A stretch of 64,000 nucleotides of DNA from SZUA-22 sp963751695 (GTDB taxonomy: Bacteria > Bacteroidota > Ignavibacteria > Ignavibacteriales > Melioribacteraceae). Every line of letters begins with the position of its first letter. Position 1 is the stretch's first letter. The stretch is taken from contig CAVVVP010000005.1 in the NCBI GenBank assembly GCA_963751695.1, positions 631,530-695,529 of the forward strand, given 5' to 3'. The position numbers and the translations under genes are program-made. This document shows, piece by piece, positions 29,901 to 37,473 of the stretch. Under the pieces are notes generated by a model. It had not been told where the DNA came from and ran no database searches. It saw only the letters and a program-made list of their open reading frames with translations.

Positions 29901-30481
29901 CATGAGGAAGGCCATTTGAATGCATCCGCCCAGACCGTTCCTGTAGCATCCTTACCACCCACTAGTTCTACTATCACTGTATAGGCTTCTTCTGGTAGGG
30001 TTACTGAATCTGATAATTCCATCCAATCTGCACTAGCTGCACTTTGATCAATTTCTATTGGGATGGTTCCTATCAAGCCTCCACTCTGATTGTAATATGA
30101 ATAATTGATCATCCATTTCGCATCATCATTGGCTGGGCTTGTATTTACTCCCTCTGTTTTTATAAAAGCTCCCAATTGGAATTGTTCATTTGCATTCAAC
30201 TTTGGTCCCCAGTTATCACACATGTTTTCTGAGGTCCACATGGCTGCTTCTGCTGTTGCTTCTTTCGTGATCTTCAATGAACGACTCATGACAAAGGATT
30301 CATCACTTGCCCATTCTAGGGTCGATCCGCCCGGTTCTGCTCCTTTTGTCCAATACGATGGCATATCAGCTTCAAAGGAGCCGATTAAAGTTACGCTTCC
30401 TTGAGCGAATAATATTGGACTTGAAATCAAAAATAGCAAAACAAGCCAATACCCATAAAAATGTTGAAAAGACTTTTTCAT
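26951..30481 (-). CDS. T9SS-exported protein with three near-identical tandem carbohydrate-binding-like units
   Basis: A 1176-residue surface protein: signal peptide (residues 1-27, ending LFAQG), three tandem units of about 343 residues that start IGSFEADMPSYWTKGAEPGG, and a T9SS type A sorting domain (last 85 residues; NYPNPFNPSTIISYAIPQ). Each unit seems to hold two jelly-roll modules like CBM4/9 or CBM22: one from the unit start, the other from TGFFNWFPWDGNNVSKGF with LHSLKYDLPFDRPQQDAF. Units 1 and 2 appear identical at DNA level; unit 3 is the same in its first two thirds and then differs, with an extra stretch beginning IWLDGSHTIPGRM. No catalytic motif was found. It is the first gene after lacI, so binding of the target glycan at the surface is the likely role. 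Confidence 0.85.
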   Translation of the reverse strand: MKKSFQHFYGYWLVLLFLISSPILFAQGSVTLIGSFEADMPSYWTKGAEPGGSTLEWASDESFVMSRSLKITKEATAEAAMWTSENMCDNWGPKLNANEQFQLGAFIKTEGVNTSPANDDAKWMINYSYYNQSGGLIGTIPIEIDQSAASADWMELSDSVTLPEEAYTVIVELVGGKDATGTVWADAFKWPSSWNRTLELPTGFFNWFPWDGNNVSKGFENTRITTEEAHTGLHSLKYDLPFDRPQQDAFVASRRVEFDDGVSPGDIVRISVWIKAENLVPDSAAKYPDSWAFGLTPLTFAGAGNNDGYEVIWGPDLQFKFPAVTSFDWTEYYEDIEVPEAGAIEVRLHAYSRFTGKIYMDDLKIEKLEFPEISGIGSFEADMPSYWTKGAEPGGSTLEWASDESFVMSRSLKITKEATAEAAMWTSENMCDNWGPKLNANEQFQLGAFIKTEGVNTSPANDDAKWMINYSYYNQSGGLIGTIPIEIDQSAASADWMELSDSVTLPEEAYTVIVELVGGKDATGTVWADAFKWPSSWNRTLELPTGFFNWFPWDGNNVSKGFENTRITTEEAHTGLHSLKYDLPFDRPQQDAFVASRRVEFDDGVSPGDIVRISVWIKAENLVPDSAAKYPDSWAFGLTPLTFAGAGNNDGYEVIWGPDLQFKFPAVTSFDWTEYYEDIEVPEAGAIEVRLHAYSRFTGKIYMDDLKIEKLEFPEISGIGSFEADMPSYWTKGAEPGGSTLEWASDESFVMSRSLKITKEATAEAAMWTSENMCDNWGPKLNANEQFQLGAFIKTEGVNTSPANDDAKWMINYSYYNQSGGLIGTIPIEIDQSAASADWMELSDSVTLPEEAYTVIVELVGGKDATGTVWADAFKWPSSWNRTLELPTGFFNWFPWDGNNVSKGFENTRITTEEAHTGLHSLKYDLPFDRPQQDAFVASRRIWLDGSHTIPGRMAIESSTSSILAASPGDILRISVWIKAENLVPDSAAKYPDSWAIGLTPLTFAGAGNNDGYEVIWGPDLQFKFPAVTSFDWTEYYEDIELPDAKALEVRLHPYSRFTGKVYLDDLSFKVIKVTDLDEEISLPNSYELSQNYPNPFNPSTIISYAIPQTSFVTIKIYDMLGREVKTLYNAEQVAGVHQITWDARNDNGIKVSTGTYIYRIVTGSFTEAKKMLLLK
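27262..30385 (-). repeat. Three tandem DNA repeats, period 1029 bases
   Basis: Unit borders on the minus strand are near 30385, 29356 and 28327, an exact spacing of 1029 bases (343 codons). Units 1 and 2 look the same base for base in the parts I compared, including third codon positions. The third unit keeps the same sequence from 28327 to about 27655 and then diverges. The lack of silent changes points to very recent duplication or gene conversion, or to an assembly artefact. Confidence 0.9.
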
Positions 30482-30565
30482 AAATACTCCATATAATTAT
30501 TGGTGATTAGTTAAATAATTTTGAACATAGGAAATATTTTAAATTTGGATTGATCCATAATGTCA

Positions 30566-31594
30566 TCAATCCAATAACTTTCTTGTTGATTCCCTCACAA
30601 TTAATTCTATTGGAACAAGAATTTTTTTTGATGATTGAATTTTTGTTTTTATATCATTTATAAGTAAATGCACTGCTTCAATACCTAAATCTATTTTGGG
30701 GACTCTGATAGTCGTTAAGGGAGGGTCTAATAATAAATCGACTTCAACATCGTCAAAACCTATCAAAGATATATCTTTTGGAATACTAATTTTATTATCC
30801 TTGGCGAATTGCATTACACCAATTGCCATAGCATCATTACAGGCATAGATGGCTGTAATTTTTTTGTTTTTTTTGAACAATATTTTTGCAGAATTATAAC
30901 CACCTTGTCTATCCGTATTTTCAGATTTAGTAATAATTAACCTTTCATCAATAGGTAATGCTGCTTTTTCATGAGCTTTCCTAAATCCAATTAGTCGGTC
31001 ATTAATACTTGGATGACTGATATCTCCACCAATAAAGGCGATACTTTTGTGACCTTGAGTAATTAAATGATTAGTAGCTTCTACGCCTCCTTGAACGTTA
31101 TCAATAATGACTGCCGGTAAAGAATGATTTGGAGTTTGATAATCAATAAATACTATAGGTAAATTATAGGGCAAAATTTTATCTATAAAAATTTGCGGAA
31201 CTTTTCCTGCAATGATAATTCCGTCAACACTTCTTTCAAGAATGAATCTTGGCAAGGTGTCTCCTCTTTGAAAATCTTTTTTTATTGTTTTCAACAATAC
31301 ATAATAGTCATGATCTCCAGCTGCAAACTCAGTCCCCAAAAATATTCTCGTATAGAAAGGTTCTGTCCTTAGAAAACGGTCGTCAGTTAGGATAAAACCG
31401 ATATTTCCTGTGCGCTTGCGAACTAAATCTTGAGCCGATCTGGAGGGATGATAGTTTAATGCTTTAACAGCTTTTAAAACTTTATTTTTAGTTGTAGTGG
31501 AAATTCTTTGGTTGTCATGCAGCACAAGTGAAACTGTTGCAGTTGAAACATTTGCTTGCAACGCTACATCTTTTATTGTTGGTCTCATAGACAA
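30566..31594 (-). CDS. LacI-family transcriptional regulator
   Basis: A 342-residue LacI/GalR regulator. The DNA-binding helix-turn-helix is at residues 4-27 (TIKDVALQANVSTATVSLVL), followed by the hinge helix region (HPSRSAQDLVRKRTGNIGFI) and a periplasmic-binding-protein-like sugar domain to the C-terminus, with the usual IIDNVQGGVEATNHLI and FDDVEVDLLLDPPLTTIRVP. It lies upstream of and in line with the repeat-protein, TonB and ABC genes, with an 84-base gap, and divergent from the GH32 gene. Three similar palindromes in the divergent region are probable binding sites, one of them 4 bases from its own start codon, so it probably represses itself and both flanking units. Confidence 0.95.
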   Translation of the reverse strand: MSMRPTIKDVALQANVSTATVSLVLHDNQRISTTTKNKVLKAVKALNYHPSRSAQDLVRKRTGNIGFILTDDRFLRTEPFYTRIFLGTEFAAGDHDYYVLLKTIKKDFQRGDTLPRFILERSVDGIIIAGKVPQIFIDKILPYNLPIVFIDYQTPNHSLPAVIIDNVQGGVEATNHLITQGHKSIAFIGGDISHPSINDRLIGFRKAHEKAALPIDERLIITKSENTDRQGGYNSAKILFKKNKKITAIYACNDAMAIGVMQFAKDNKISIPKDISLIGFDDVEVDLLLDPPLTTIRVPKIDLGIEAVHLLINDIKTKIQSSKKILVPIELIVRESTRKLLD

Positions 31595-31597
31595 ATT

Positions 31598-31613
31598 AGT
31601 TAAACGTTTAACT
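31598..31613. promoter_or_regulatory. Palindromic operator candidate 1 (next to lacI start)
   Basis: AGTTAAACGTTTAACT is a perfect 16-base palindrome with a central CG, the form typical of LacI/GalR operators. It ends 4 bases before the lacI start codon, where binding would block expression of lacI and the genes after it. Confidence 0.7.
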
Positions 31614-31654
31614 TGAATATAAGATTATTTTAAGCTCATGTCAAGTTTTTTCGG

Positions 31655-31664
31655 TTAACGTTAA
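31655..31664. promoter_or_regulatory. Palindromic operator candidate 2
   Basis: TTAACGTTAA is a perfect 10-base palindrome that shares the TTAA..CG..TTAA pattern of the two flanking candidates. It is shorter and could be a weaker site. Confidence 0.45.
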
Positions 31665-31724
31665 TATTTTATCTGTTTTTAATGAATTTTAACAATACTT
31701 TAACGTAGAGAAAATGATTACTTC

Positions 31725-31741
31725 AGTTAATCGTTTTAACT
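31725..31741. promoter_or_regulatory. Palindromic operator candidate 3 (GH32 side)
   Basis: AGTTAATCGTTTTAACT has the same AGTTAA/TTAACT half-sites as candidate 1 with imperfect symmetry. It lies 124 bases before the GH32 start, in a position to act on the plus-strand promoter. Confidence 0.6.
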
Positions 31742-31865
31742 AATTATTATATTTCATATATTTATGTAAATATTATATATCTAAATGATACCAGCAAAAA
31801 CAATAATAACTTAGAATATTCATTTTTGTCATACTTAATTTCAAACAAATAATTACCCTGATGTT

Positions 31866-33242
31866 ATGTTGAACCAAGAAAAAAAATCATTTTCTATAAT
31901 TCCAAAAAAAAATAGAAACGATTCTAATAGACCAGCTTTTCATTTCTTACCTCCTTCTAATTGGCTGAACGATCCAAATGGTTTAATCTTCTTGAAAGAT
32001 TATTATCATATGTTTTATCAACATAACCCTTACGATGATGTCTGGGGTTCTATACATTGGGGGCATGCACGAAGCAAGGATTTAGTTTATTGGGAACACT
32101 TACCTATTGCAATCAGTCCATCATTAAATAAAAACGAAGAACATTGTTTTTCTGGGTGTGGATTTATTCGGAATGACTCTCATCCAATATTATTTTATAC
32201 TTCAATAGGAAACAGAGCCCCTGAACAATGGGCAGCGATGGCAGAGAGTGACCAGCTAAGTATTTGGCAAAAATTTAAAAGTAATCCAATTCTTAGTATG
32301 GAAATTCACAAAGGCCTAATCATCGAAGATTGGAGAGATCCATTCATTTTTGGGGAAGCTGGGAATATTTATATGGTTCTTGGAGGGCACCCAAAAAACA
32401 AATTCGGATCAGTAATGCTATACAAAGCAATAAATTCTGAACTCACAAATTGGGAATATTTAGGTATCCTTTTCCAAGGTAATGAACAAAACTGGGAGTG
32501 TCCCAATTTATTTAAAATTGGTGATAAATATGTCTTGATTTATTCGCCGCATGGAATTGTGAAATTCTATACAGGTAAATTATTTATTGAGAAGCAAAAA
32601 TTTATTCCTGAATTTCACGGTATAATTGATTATGGCCCAACTTGTGACTATTATGCTCCAAATACCTTGCAAATGGAGAATGGACGAAGAATCACGTTTG
32701 CGTGGATAAAAGGTTTTAAATCTAAACAAGGGTGGCAAGGAGCTATTTCATTACCTAGAGATTTATCAGTTGATAGTGAAGGAAGATTGATTCAGAAACC
32801 GATACATGAACTTGAAAAGTTACGCGGTAATTATACGGTTATAAATAATATCAAGTTAAAGAATTATGAAATGATCAAAGAAATTACTTATCCACAATTT
32901 GAGTTGAAGGCCTCATTTGGATTAGATGGGACTCAATTTGTAAGTTTTCGATTCAATGAAGAATCTGGAAAGAAATATGTAATCAATATTACGCCATTTC
33001 AAATTTCATTTGCAATGGATAGAATTCAAATTGATCCCCCTTTCTTGGAACAAATTTATGATATACAATTATTCTTTGATAGAACAATAATAGAAGTTTT
33101 TATCAATAGTGGGTTAGTTTGTGCTACGAAGGTTCTATATCCGGATATGAATAATCTTGATTTTGAAATATCTGGTGAAAATTCAATAATTGAAATTGAA
33201 TTATTAGAATTGTGGGAAATGAACTCGATTTGGAAACAGTAA
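31866..33242 (+). CDS. GH32 beta-fructosidase (invertase/levanase type)
   Basis: A 458-residue glycoside hydrolase of family 32. All three acidic catalytic motifs are in place: WLNDPNG with nucleophile Asp36, WRDPF with Asp158 stabilising the transition state, and WECPNLF with Glu211 as acid/base. The five-bladed propeller is followed by a C-terminal beta-sandwich (about 330-458) with FDRTIIEVFINSG. No signal peptide is present, so it probably cleaves imported sucrose or fructo-oligosaccharides in the cytoplasm. It is divergent from lacI with shared operator candidates. Exact substrate cannot be settled from sequence alone. A second ATG lies 5 bases upstream but is out of frame. Confidence 0.92.
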   Translation: MLNQEKKSFSIIPKKNRNDSNRPAFHFLPPSNWLNDPNGLIFLKDYYHMFYQHNPYDDVWGSIHWGHARSKDLVYWEHLPIAISPSLNKNEEHCFSGCGFIRNDSHPILFYTSIGNRAPEQWAAMAESDQLSIWQKFKSNPILSMEIHKGLIIEDWRDPFIFGEAGNIYMVLGGHPKNKFGSVMLYKAINSELTNWEYLGILFQGNEQNWECPNLFKIGDKYVLIYSPHGIVKFYTGKLFIEKQKFIPEFHGIIDYGPTCDYYAPNTLQMENGRRITFAWIKGFKSKQGWQGAISLPRDLSVDSEGRLIQKPIHELEKLRGNYTVINNIKLKNYEMIKEITYPQFELKASFGLDGTQFVSFRFNEESGKKYVINITPFQISFAMDRIQIDPPFLEQIYDIQLFFDRTIIEVFINSGLVCATKVLYPDMNNLDFEISGENSIIEIELLELWEMNSIWKQ

Positions 33243-33400
33243 TTAGCCATCTGATAATTGATCAGATAGCATTTTTCAAAACTGCCCTTTATTTCAGCAT
33301 ATTTTAATAATCAAAAAAATGTATGTCTGAATTCTCTCTGGAAGAGGTACCCGTTCTTTAACCAGAAGTTTTAAAGGTTTTGGTTTATCCGCCAGAATTC

Positions 33401-33432
33401 TGGGTCCCCTTTCTAGCCCATTATGGGACCCA
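33401..33432. terminator. Hairpin between convergent genes
   Basis: A perfect 8-base stem TGGGTCCC / GGGACCCA with a 16-base loop lies between the GH32 and Gfo/Idh genes, which converge. It may end transcription in one or both directions, although there is no long T run. The surrounding 260 bases hold no clear gene. Confidence 0.4.
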
Positions 33433-33503
33433 AAAGCTTGTCAGCGATTTAGACTTTCTCTTAGGATGAGCAATTGAATAGGGACAGGTTTTTATTGTAA
33501 AAA

Positions 33504-34877
33504 TTAATCCCACAAATCCTCCCCATATTCCCAGCCTTTACGAACTGGTTCTTTCAGGTAAGTATTTAGTTCCGGACGATTTGTAATCTTCATATTTTTG
33601 GAATCCCATTCGATCTTACCTCCATGCTTGGCTGCGATGATACCTAGTAGCATGATTTCACTCATCGGTGCAGCGTAGTCAAAGTTTGATCCTGGAGTCG
33701 GGCCTTCACCCTTAACTGCTCGTACAAATTCTTTAACCGGTCCTCCCTCAACACGCGGATATTTTTCCGGCAGTTTCATTTTATTCAACTCTCTCATTTC
33801 ATCAAGATCGATAAGACGAGGACTGTCAGAACGGTGATTAGTAGTAGCAATTGTTTTTTCACCCCTATAAATTGAACCATCTTCAGGTAAATCTCTACTT
33901 AATCCCCATTTTTCTTTGAGATCAGGTGTCGCGTTCGGTCCATTGTGCCAATAAAACTTGCAAGGATTTTTTGTGCCACGTTGTACAAAATCGTAACGAA
34001 CGCTTACACTGTCATGAACCATAAATTCATTGCCTCCAGTTACCGCCTCGGCTTCTATACTAACTGGTTCATATAAATCCAGAAGCCAAATCGGTGCATC
34101 GGCAACATGGCAGAACCAATCACCAAAAGTTCCAGTGCCGAACTGATTGAATCCGCGCCATTTTTTTGGATGATACAATTTATTAAATGGTGCACTGGGA
34201 TTTGGTCCAAGCCAAAGATCATAGTCAAGTCCATCTGGCACTGGATCTGCTGAGGGTGGGAAACTATTAGGCATTCCAAAATAAGTTCCATTCCAATCGG
34301 GGCCATTAATCCAACTGTGAACCTCTGTGATTTGTCCAAATACATCTGCCTCATACCATTCACGAAGACGTCGGATACCATTATAGGTGTGTCCTTGATT
34401 TCCCATGTTGGTAATCACATTATATTTGTGCATAGCTTTTCGGAGCGTGCGGGCTTGCCAAATATTATGTGTCAGAGGTTTCTGAGTAAACACATGTTTG
34501 CCTCGCTCCATACAAGCGATTGTAGCCACAAAATGTGTATGGTCCGGTGTATTGATACAAACGGCATCAATCTCATTGCCCATTTTGTCTAGCATAACCC
34601 GGAAGTCACTAAAAGTTTTTGCATTTTTGATTTGTGGATATTCTTCTACGTACCTAAAAAGCATATTGGAATCAACATCACATAGGGCAACAATATTTTC
34701 TTCAGAACATCCATCAAGAGCCATGCTCGCAATATTCCCACACCCAATCATTGCAATATTGAGCTTATTATTTTCTGAAATTCCAATCCTTCCACCAGAA
34801 CAATTAGGTAAGATAAATGTTCCAGCAGTAACTACTGCAGCTTTCTTTAGAAACGATCTTCGATTATAAGAATTCAT
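33504..34877 (-). CDS. Gfo/Idh/MocA-type oxidoreductase with Tat signal
   Basis: A 457-residue NAD(P)-dependent sugar-dehydrogenase-like protein. It begins with a Tat export signal (NRRSFLKKAAVV) that ends in a lipobox-like LPNC, so it is probably exported folded with its cofactor. The Rossmann fold follows, with IAMIGCGNIASMAL near residue 40 and the family motif region FTQKPLTHN near 130 (EKP in classic members; here QKP). The C-terminal domain has FGDWFCHVADAPIWLLDLYE. Such Tat-exported members in Bacteroidota-like bacteria are common, and substrates are mostly unknown. The gene stands alone; long intergenic stretches lie on both sides. Confidence 0.9.
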   Translation of the reverse strand: MNSYNRRSFLKKAAVVTAGTFILPNCSGGRIGISENNKLNIAMIGCGNIASMALDGCSEENIVALCDVDSNMLFRYVEEYPQIKNAKTFSDFRVMLDKMGNEIDAVCINTPDHTHFVATIACMERGKHVFTQKPLTHNIWQARTLRKAMHKYNVITNMGNQGHTYNGIRRLREWYEADVFGQITEVHSWINGPDWNGTYFGMPNSFPPSADPVPDGLDYDLWLGPNPSAPFNKLYHPKKWRGFNQFGTGTFGDWFCHVADAPIWLLDLYEPVSIEAEAVTGGNEFMVHDSVSVRYDFVQRGTKNPCKFYWHNGPNATPDLKEKWGLSRDLPEDGSIYRGEKTIATTNHRSDSPRLIDLDEMRELNKMKLPEKYPRVEGGPVKEFVRAVKGEGPTPGSNFDYAAPMSEIMLLGIIAAKHGGKIEWDSKNMKITNRPELNTYLKEPVRKGWEYGEDLWD

Positions 34878-34962
34878 GTAATTACCATTATTAATTAAAT
34901 CAATTATTATTTAGTAAATTCATTTATAATGTTTGGGTATCTTAATTCAGTTTGATTATCCC

Positions 34963-35004
34963 TATTCAAAACCTCATCCGGACAACTATTACAGAGGTTT
35001 GAAT
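34963..35004. repeat. Inverted repeat
   Basis: TATTCAAAACCTC and GAGGTTTGAATA form a 12-pair stem with one bulged base around an 18-base loop. The left arm recurs about 110 bases downstream as 'CTATCCAAAACCTC'. It could be a transcription terminator or the end of a small mobile element. Confidence 0.55.
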
Positions 35005-35121
35005 ATAGTGACCTACAAAAATCCCATTCAATTTATGAATATTTTTGTTAACTAACACTGATTTCAATAATTGTCCCTATCCAAAACCTCATCTTAATAA
35101 TTAGAGATAGAACTAATTGTA

Positions 35122-35206
35122 GAAAGCGAAAATAGTCACACCCCAACTCTTCCTAAAGACAAGCATTATAAATCGAATTCGCAACTTCATCTACTTTCAT
35201 AGTCAA
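35122..35206 (-). repeat. Dispersed repeat, copy 1
   Basis: This stretch is about 80 percent like 52513-52599. On the minus strand both copies read as the same peptide: here M-KVDEVANSIYNACL, a stop, then EELGCDYFRFL. A GGGAGGTGA lies before the ATG. Changes that preserve the amino acids suggest a former small gene, now broken. Confidence 0.5.
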
Positions 35207-35371
35207 GTTCACCTCCCACAACATGGTGAGTATTGATTAGCATAAAGAAATGTGCTTTGTGGTTGTCTAGGCAGAGCTGGGCTGTATTTGAGCTAGGTTG
35301 TGATAATTCGATATCATCTTCAAAATTAATTCTACTAACATTTTTTTAATTGAATAAACTATTAAGATAGC

Positions 35372-35740
35372 TTAATTACTTTCATCTCTATTTTTATGCT
35401 TTTTCTCAATATTACTCTGAGCTAAACCTTGAGCCAACTTTGTAACAATTCCAACAAAGACTCCTATACCAGACAATGCCATTACAATCGTGAATATTTT
35501 TGATAATTGTGTGGTTGGTGCAAGATCACCATATCCAATTGTTGAGATGGTCATAACACAAAAGTAGATGGAATCAATGATGCTCCATTTTTCAACAAAA
35601 GAATAAAATGCGGTTCCTGAAAGGAGAATGGCAACCATAATAATGACGAGTGAACGAAACTGTTCATCCTCTTTCCAGAGCCTTACATGAATTAATAATA
35701 ATTCTAGAAATTTTTTTATTATAAAAAATAAACCAAACAT
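35372..35740 (-). CDS. Two-helix potassium channel
   Basis: A 122-residue channel subunit with two membrane helices around a pore loop. The selectivity filter TIGYGD (about residues 71-76) is intact, and the sequence MTISTIGYGDLAPTTQLSKI is typical of the 'ion channel 2' family. There is no RCK/TrkA-N regulatory domain. Four subunits would assemble in the cytoplasmic membrane. It lies 12 bases after the HdeD-like gene, so the two are probably co-transcribed, which suits a stress or ion-balance role. Confidence 0.9.
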   Translation of the reverse strand: MFGLFFIIKKFLELLLIHVRLWKEDEQFRSLVIIMVAILLSGTAFYSFVEKWSIIDSIYFCVMTISTIGYGDLAPTTQLSKIFTIVMALSGIGVFVGIVTKLAQGLAQSNIEKKHKNRDESN

Positions 35741-35752
35741 TTACAATCAAAC

Positions 35753-36325
35753 CTAAACATTTTTTAACTTACGTATCTGAAACGATAATACAACTAAAAT
35801 TATTCCGCCTAAAACGGAAAAGATTCCCAATATTGAAACAAAAATTCCTGCTGAAAATATAGGATTAATTAATAATAATAGACCTAAGAATGCTGTCAAT
35901 ACACCACCAAATACCATTACCCTTTTACTGGATGCTTTTTCCAACTTGAATCCTGTTGCTATCGATGAAATTCCAGATGCCAGTATTATAAATCCCATAA
36001 AATACATTAAGAAAGTTGTAGTGAATAAAGCAGTGAAGATAGGTTGTGAGAATACCGCTAAACCAGCGAGGATGCTGAGTATAGATACGAAAATACCCCA
36101 ACCCCAGTTATTATTTTCTTTCTTACCTTGGAGTGATGCAAATAAAGTAAATATACCATCTACAATCCAGTAAGCACCAAGAAATGTCATAATAATAATG
36201 AGAGTTGCCCCGGGATTAGTAAAGAATAAAATTCCAAGTATGATTGCCAGAATACCTCTTAAAAGTACTAGCCACCATAATGTAGAAGCTGCCTGACCGA
36301 TTATGCTTTTTGAATTTGTTTCCAT
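35753..36325 (-). CDS. HdeD-family membrane protein
   Basis: A 190-residue protein with six predicted membrane helices arranged as two repeats of three, as in HdeD (DUF308). Typical stretches are LVLLRGILAIILGILFFTNP near the N-terminus and FGGVLTAFLGLLLLINPIFS in the second half. In Escherichia coli HdeD is linked to acid resistance at high density; elsewhere the role is unclear. It is followed closely by the potassium channel gene. Confidence 0.85.
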   Translation of the reverse strand: METNSKSIIGQAASTLWWLVLLRGILAIILGILFFTNPGATLIIIMTFLGAYWIVDGIFTLFASLQGKKENNNWGWGIFVSILSILAGLAVFSQPIFTALFTTTFLMYFMGFIILASGISSIATGFKLEKASSKRVMVFGGVLTAFLGLLLLINPIFSAGIFVSILGIFSVLGGIILVVLSFQIRKLKNV

Positions 36326-36393
36326 TTTAAACTCCTATTTTTTTACAAATAATTAATCCTAAGCGTTTTTTATTTATGCATCTGAAAAGATAA

Positions 36394-37464
36394 TCAATAA
36401 TGCAAAACGAGATTGTTAACAACTAGTGTGCTATTTACACCCCCTTCATAATTAATTCCATTTGCACTTGAGGCAAAAACAACCGAAATGTGAGTAACTT
36501 TATCATCAATTGTTCCGTATAATCCATTTTGTGGTAATTGATATGAAGGAGTTCCACTTGGCAATACTCCATAAATTAAATCTTTTTTGATATTGATGAA
36601 TTCATCTATATCACCGGTGCGGATCCAAGCAGTTGCTATCCTTATAACATTATCCAGATCTTCTCGATTTTCTAATAATAGATATACATCAGCAGAATCT
36701 ATTTTATCTAAAACTTTCCCAGTGTTACTTTTATAGGGTGAACCAGCCATATATTTGGCATCAATTGAAAACGCTTTAGGTTTAGCCGAAAAAGCAACAC
36801 CAAATTTTGCAGATGAAGGCGGGTCTAAAATATTTAACTCAAATTTCCCAGTAAATAAGGTAGCCGAGCCCATTCTTTGACCAAGGGATAATATTCCCAA
36901 ATCTTTTGTCAATAATTTTGCGGCATAATCTAACCCAGCAATCTGTTCTGGAGTAGTATTCGCATTATCGTCACCAAGTATCGTAACACCGTCATTTGCT
37001 GAAGACCAGATACTATTTCCATCAGCGCCAGGCTGCATATAGTTTTTGCCATTTGGAGTATACCATAAATCGAAATTAGTATTTTCTAACTGAGGTTCAG
37101 AACCTTCTTTTTTTACTACTACGGTGTAGAATGCCTTTGAACCGTTTTCGGCTATAACCGTATATTCATATGGATTAGTAAAATCAACAACATCATATTG
37201 TGAAGGTTCTATCCTCGCAAAAGTTGAGAGTAATACAGAGTCCGGTTGAAGTGCTGTAATTTCAGCCTCTTCTCCAACTGTAACATAGATCAATAAACTA
37301 TCTTCTTTTATTGTAGTATTTCCAACTTGTCCTTTAAGTGTAAAATACAATATTTTATTCAATTCAGATTCACCGAAATATGTTTCAGTGATACATGAAG
37401 AAACAAATAGAGATGTCAAAATTAAAAAAGTTATAAAAATATATTTGTTATTCCTTTTCATCAC
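36394..37464 (-). CDS. PCMD-like surface lipoprotein
   Basis: A 356-residue lipoprotein: signal peptide ending VSSC (Cys near residue 24), an N-terminal Ig-like region (about 35-125) that resembles DUF5018/cadherin-like domains with YTVIAENGSKAFYTVVVKK, and a C-terminal PCMD-type beta-sandwich (about 130-356; 'putative carbohydrate metabolism domain') with FDLWYTPNGKNYMQP and WSSANDGVTILGDDN. PCMD proteins occur at the surface in Bacteroidota, often near glycan or capsule genes, and may bind carbohydrate. It lies about 10 bases from the end of the OMP gene when that gene's frameshift is read through, so it closes this operon. Confidence 0.75.
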   Translation of the reverse strand: MMKRNNKYIFITFLILTSLFVSSCITETYFGESELNKILYFTLKGQVGNTTIKEDSLLIYVTVGEEAEITALQPDSVLLSTFARIEPSQYDVVDFTNPYEYTVIAENGSKAFYTVVVKKEGSEPQLENTNFDLWYTPNGKNYMQPGADGNSIWSSANDGVTILGDDNANTTPEQIAGLDYAAKLLTKDLGILSLGQRMGSATLFTGKFELNILDPPSSAKFGVAFSAKPKAFSIDAKYMAGSPYKSNTGKVLDKIDSADVYLLLENREDLDNVIRIATAWIRTGDIDEFINIKKDLIYGVLPSGTPSYQLPQNGLYGTIDDKVTHISVVFASSANGINYEGGVNSTLVVNNLVLHY

Positions 37465-37473
37465 AATTCCATT

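Larger units (their letters stand above)
34878..35371. other. Intergenic region rich in short repeats
   Basis: About 490 bases without a complete gene. It holds an inverted repeat at 34963-35004, a second copy of 'CCCTAT(T/C)CAAAACCTCATC' at 35073-35090, and one copy of a dispersed repeat shared with 52513-52599. It looks like the remains of mobile or lost coding sequence. Confidence 0.5.

Noticed and set aside
28047..30404. Three plus-strand frames of 99-110 codons, two of them identical
   Set aside because: They are antisense shadows of the repeated units of the secreted protein and only mirror its repetition.
33300..33480. Minus-strand stretch of about 60 mostly open codons
   Set aside because: It contains a stop, has no start and no likeness; chance cannot be excluded.
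34498..34869. Plus-strand frame of 123 codons
   Set aside because: It lies opposite the well-supported Gfo/Idh oxidoreductase and has no start signal.
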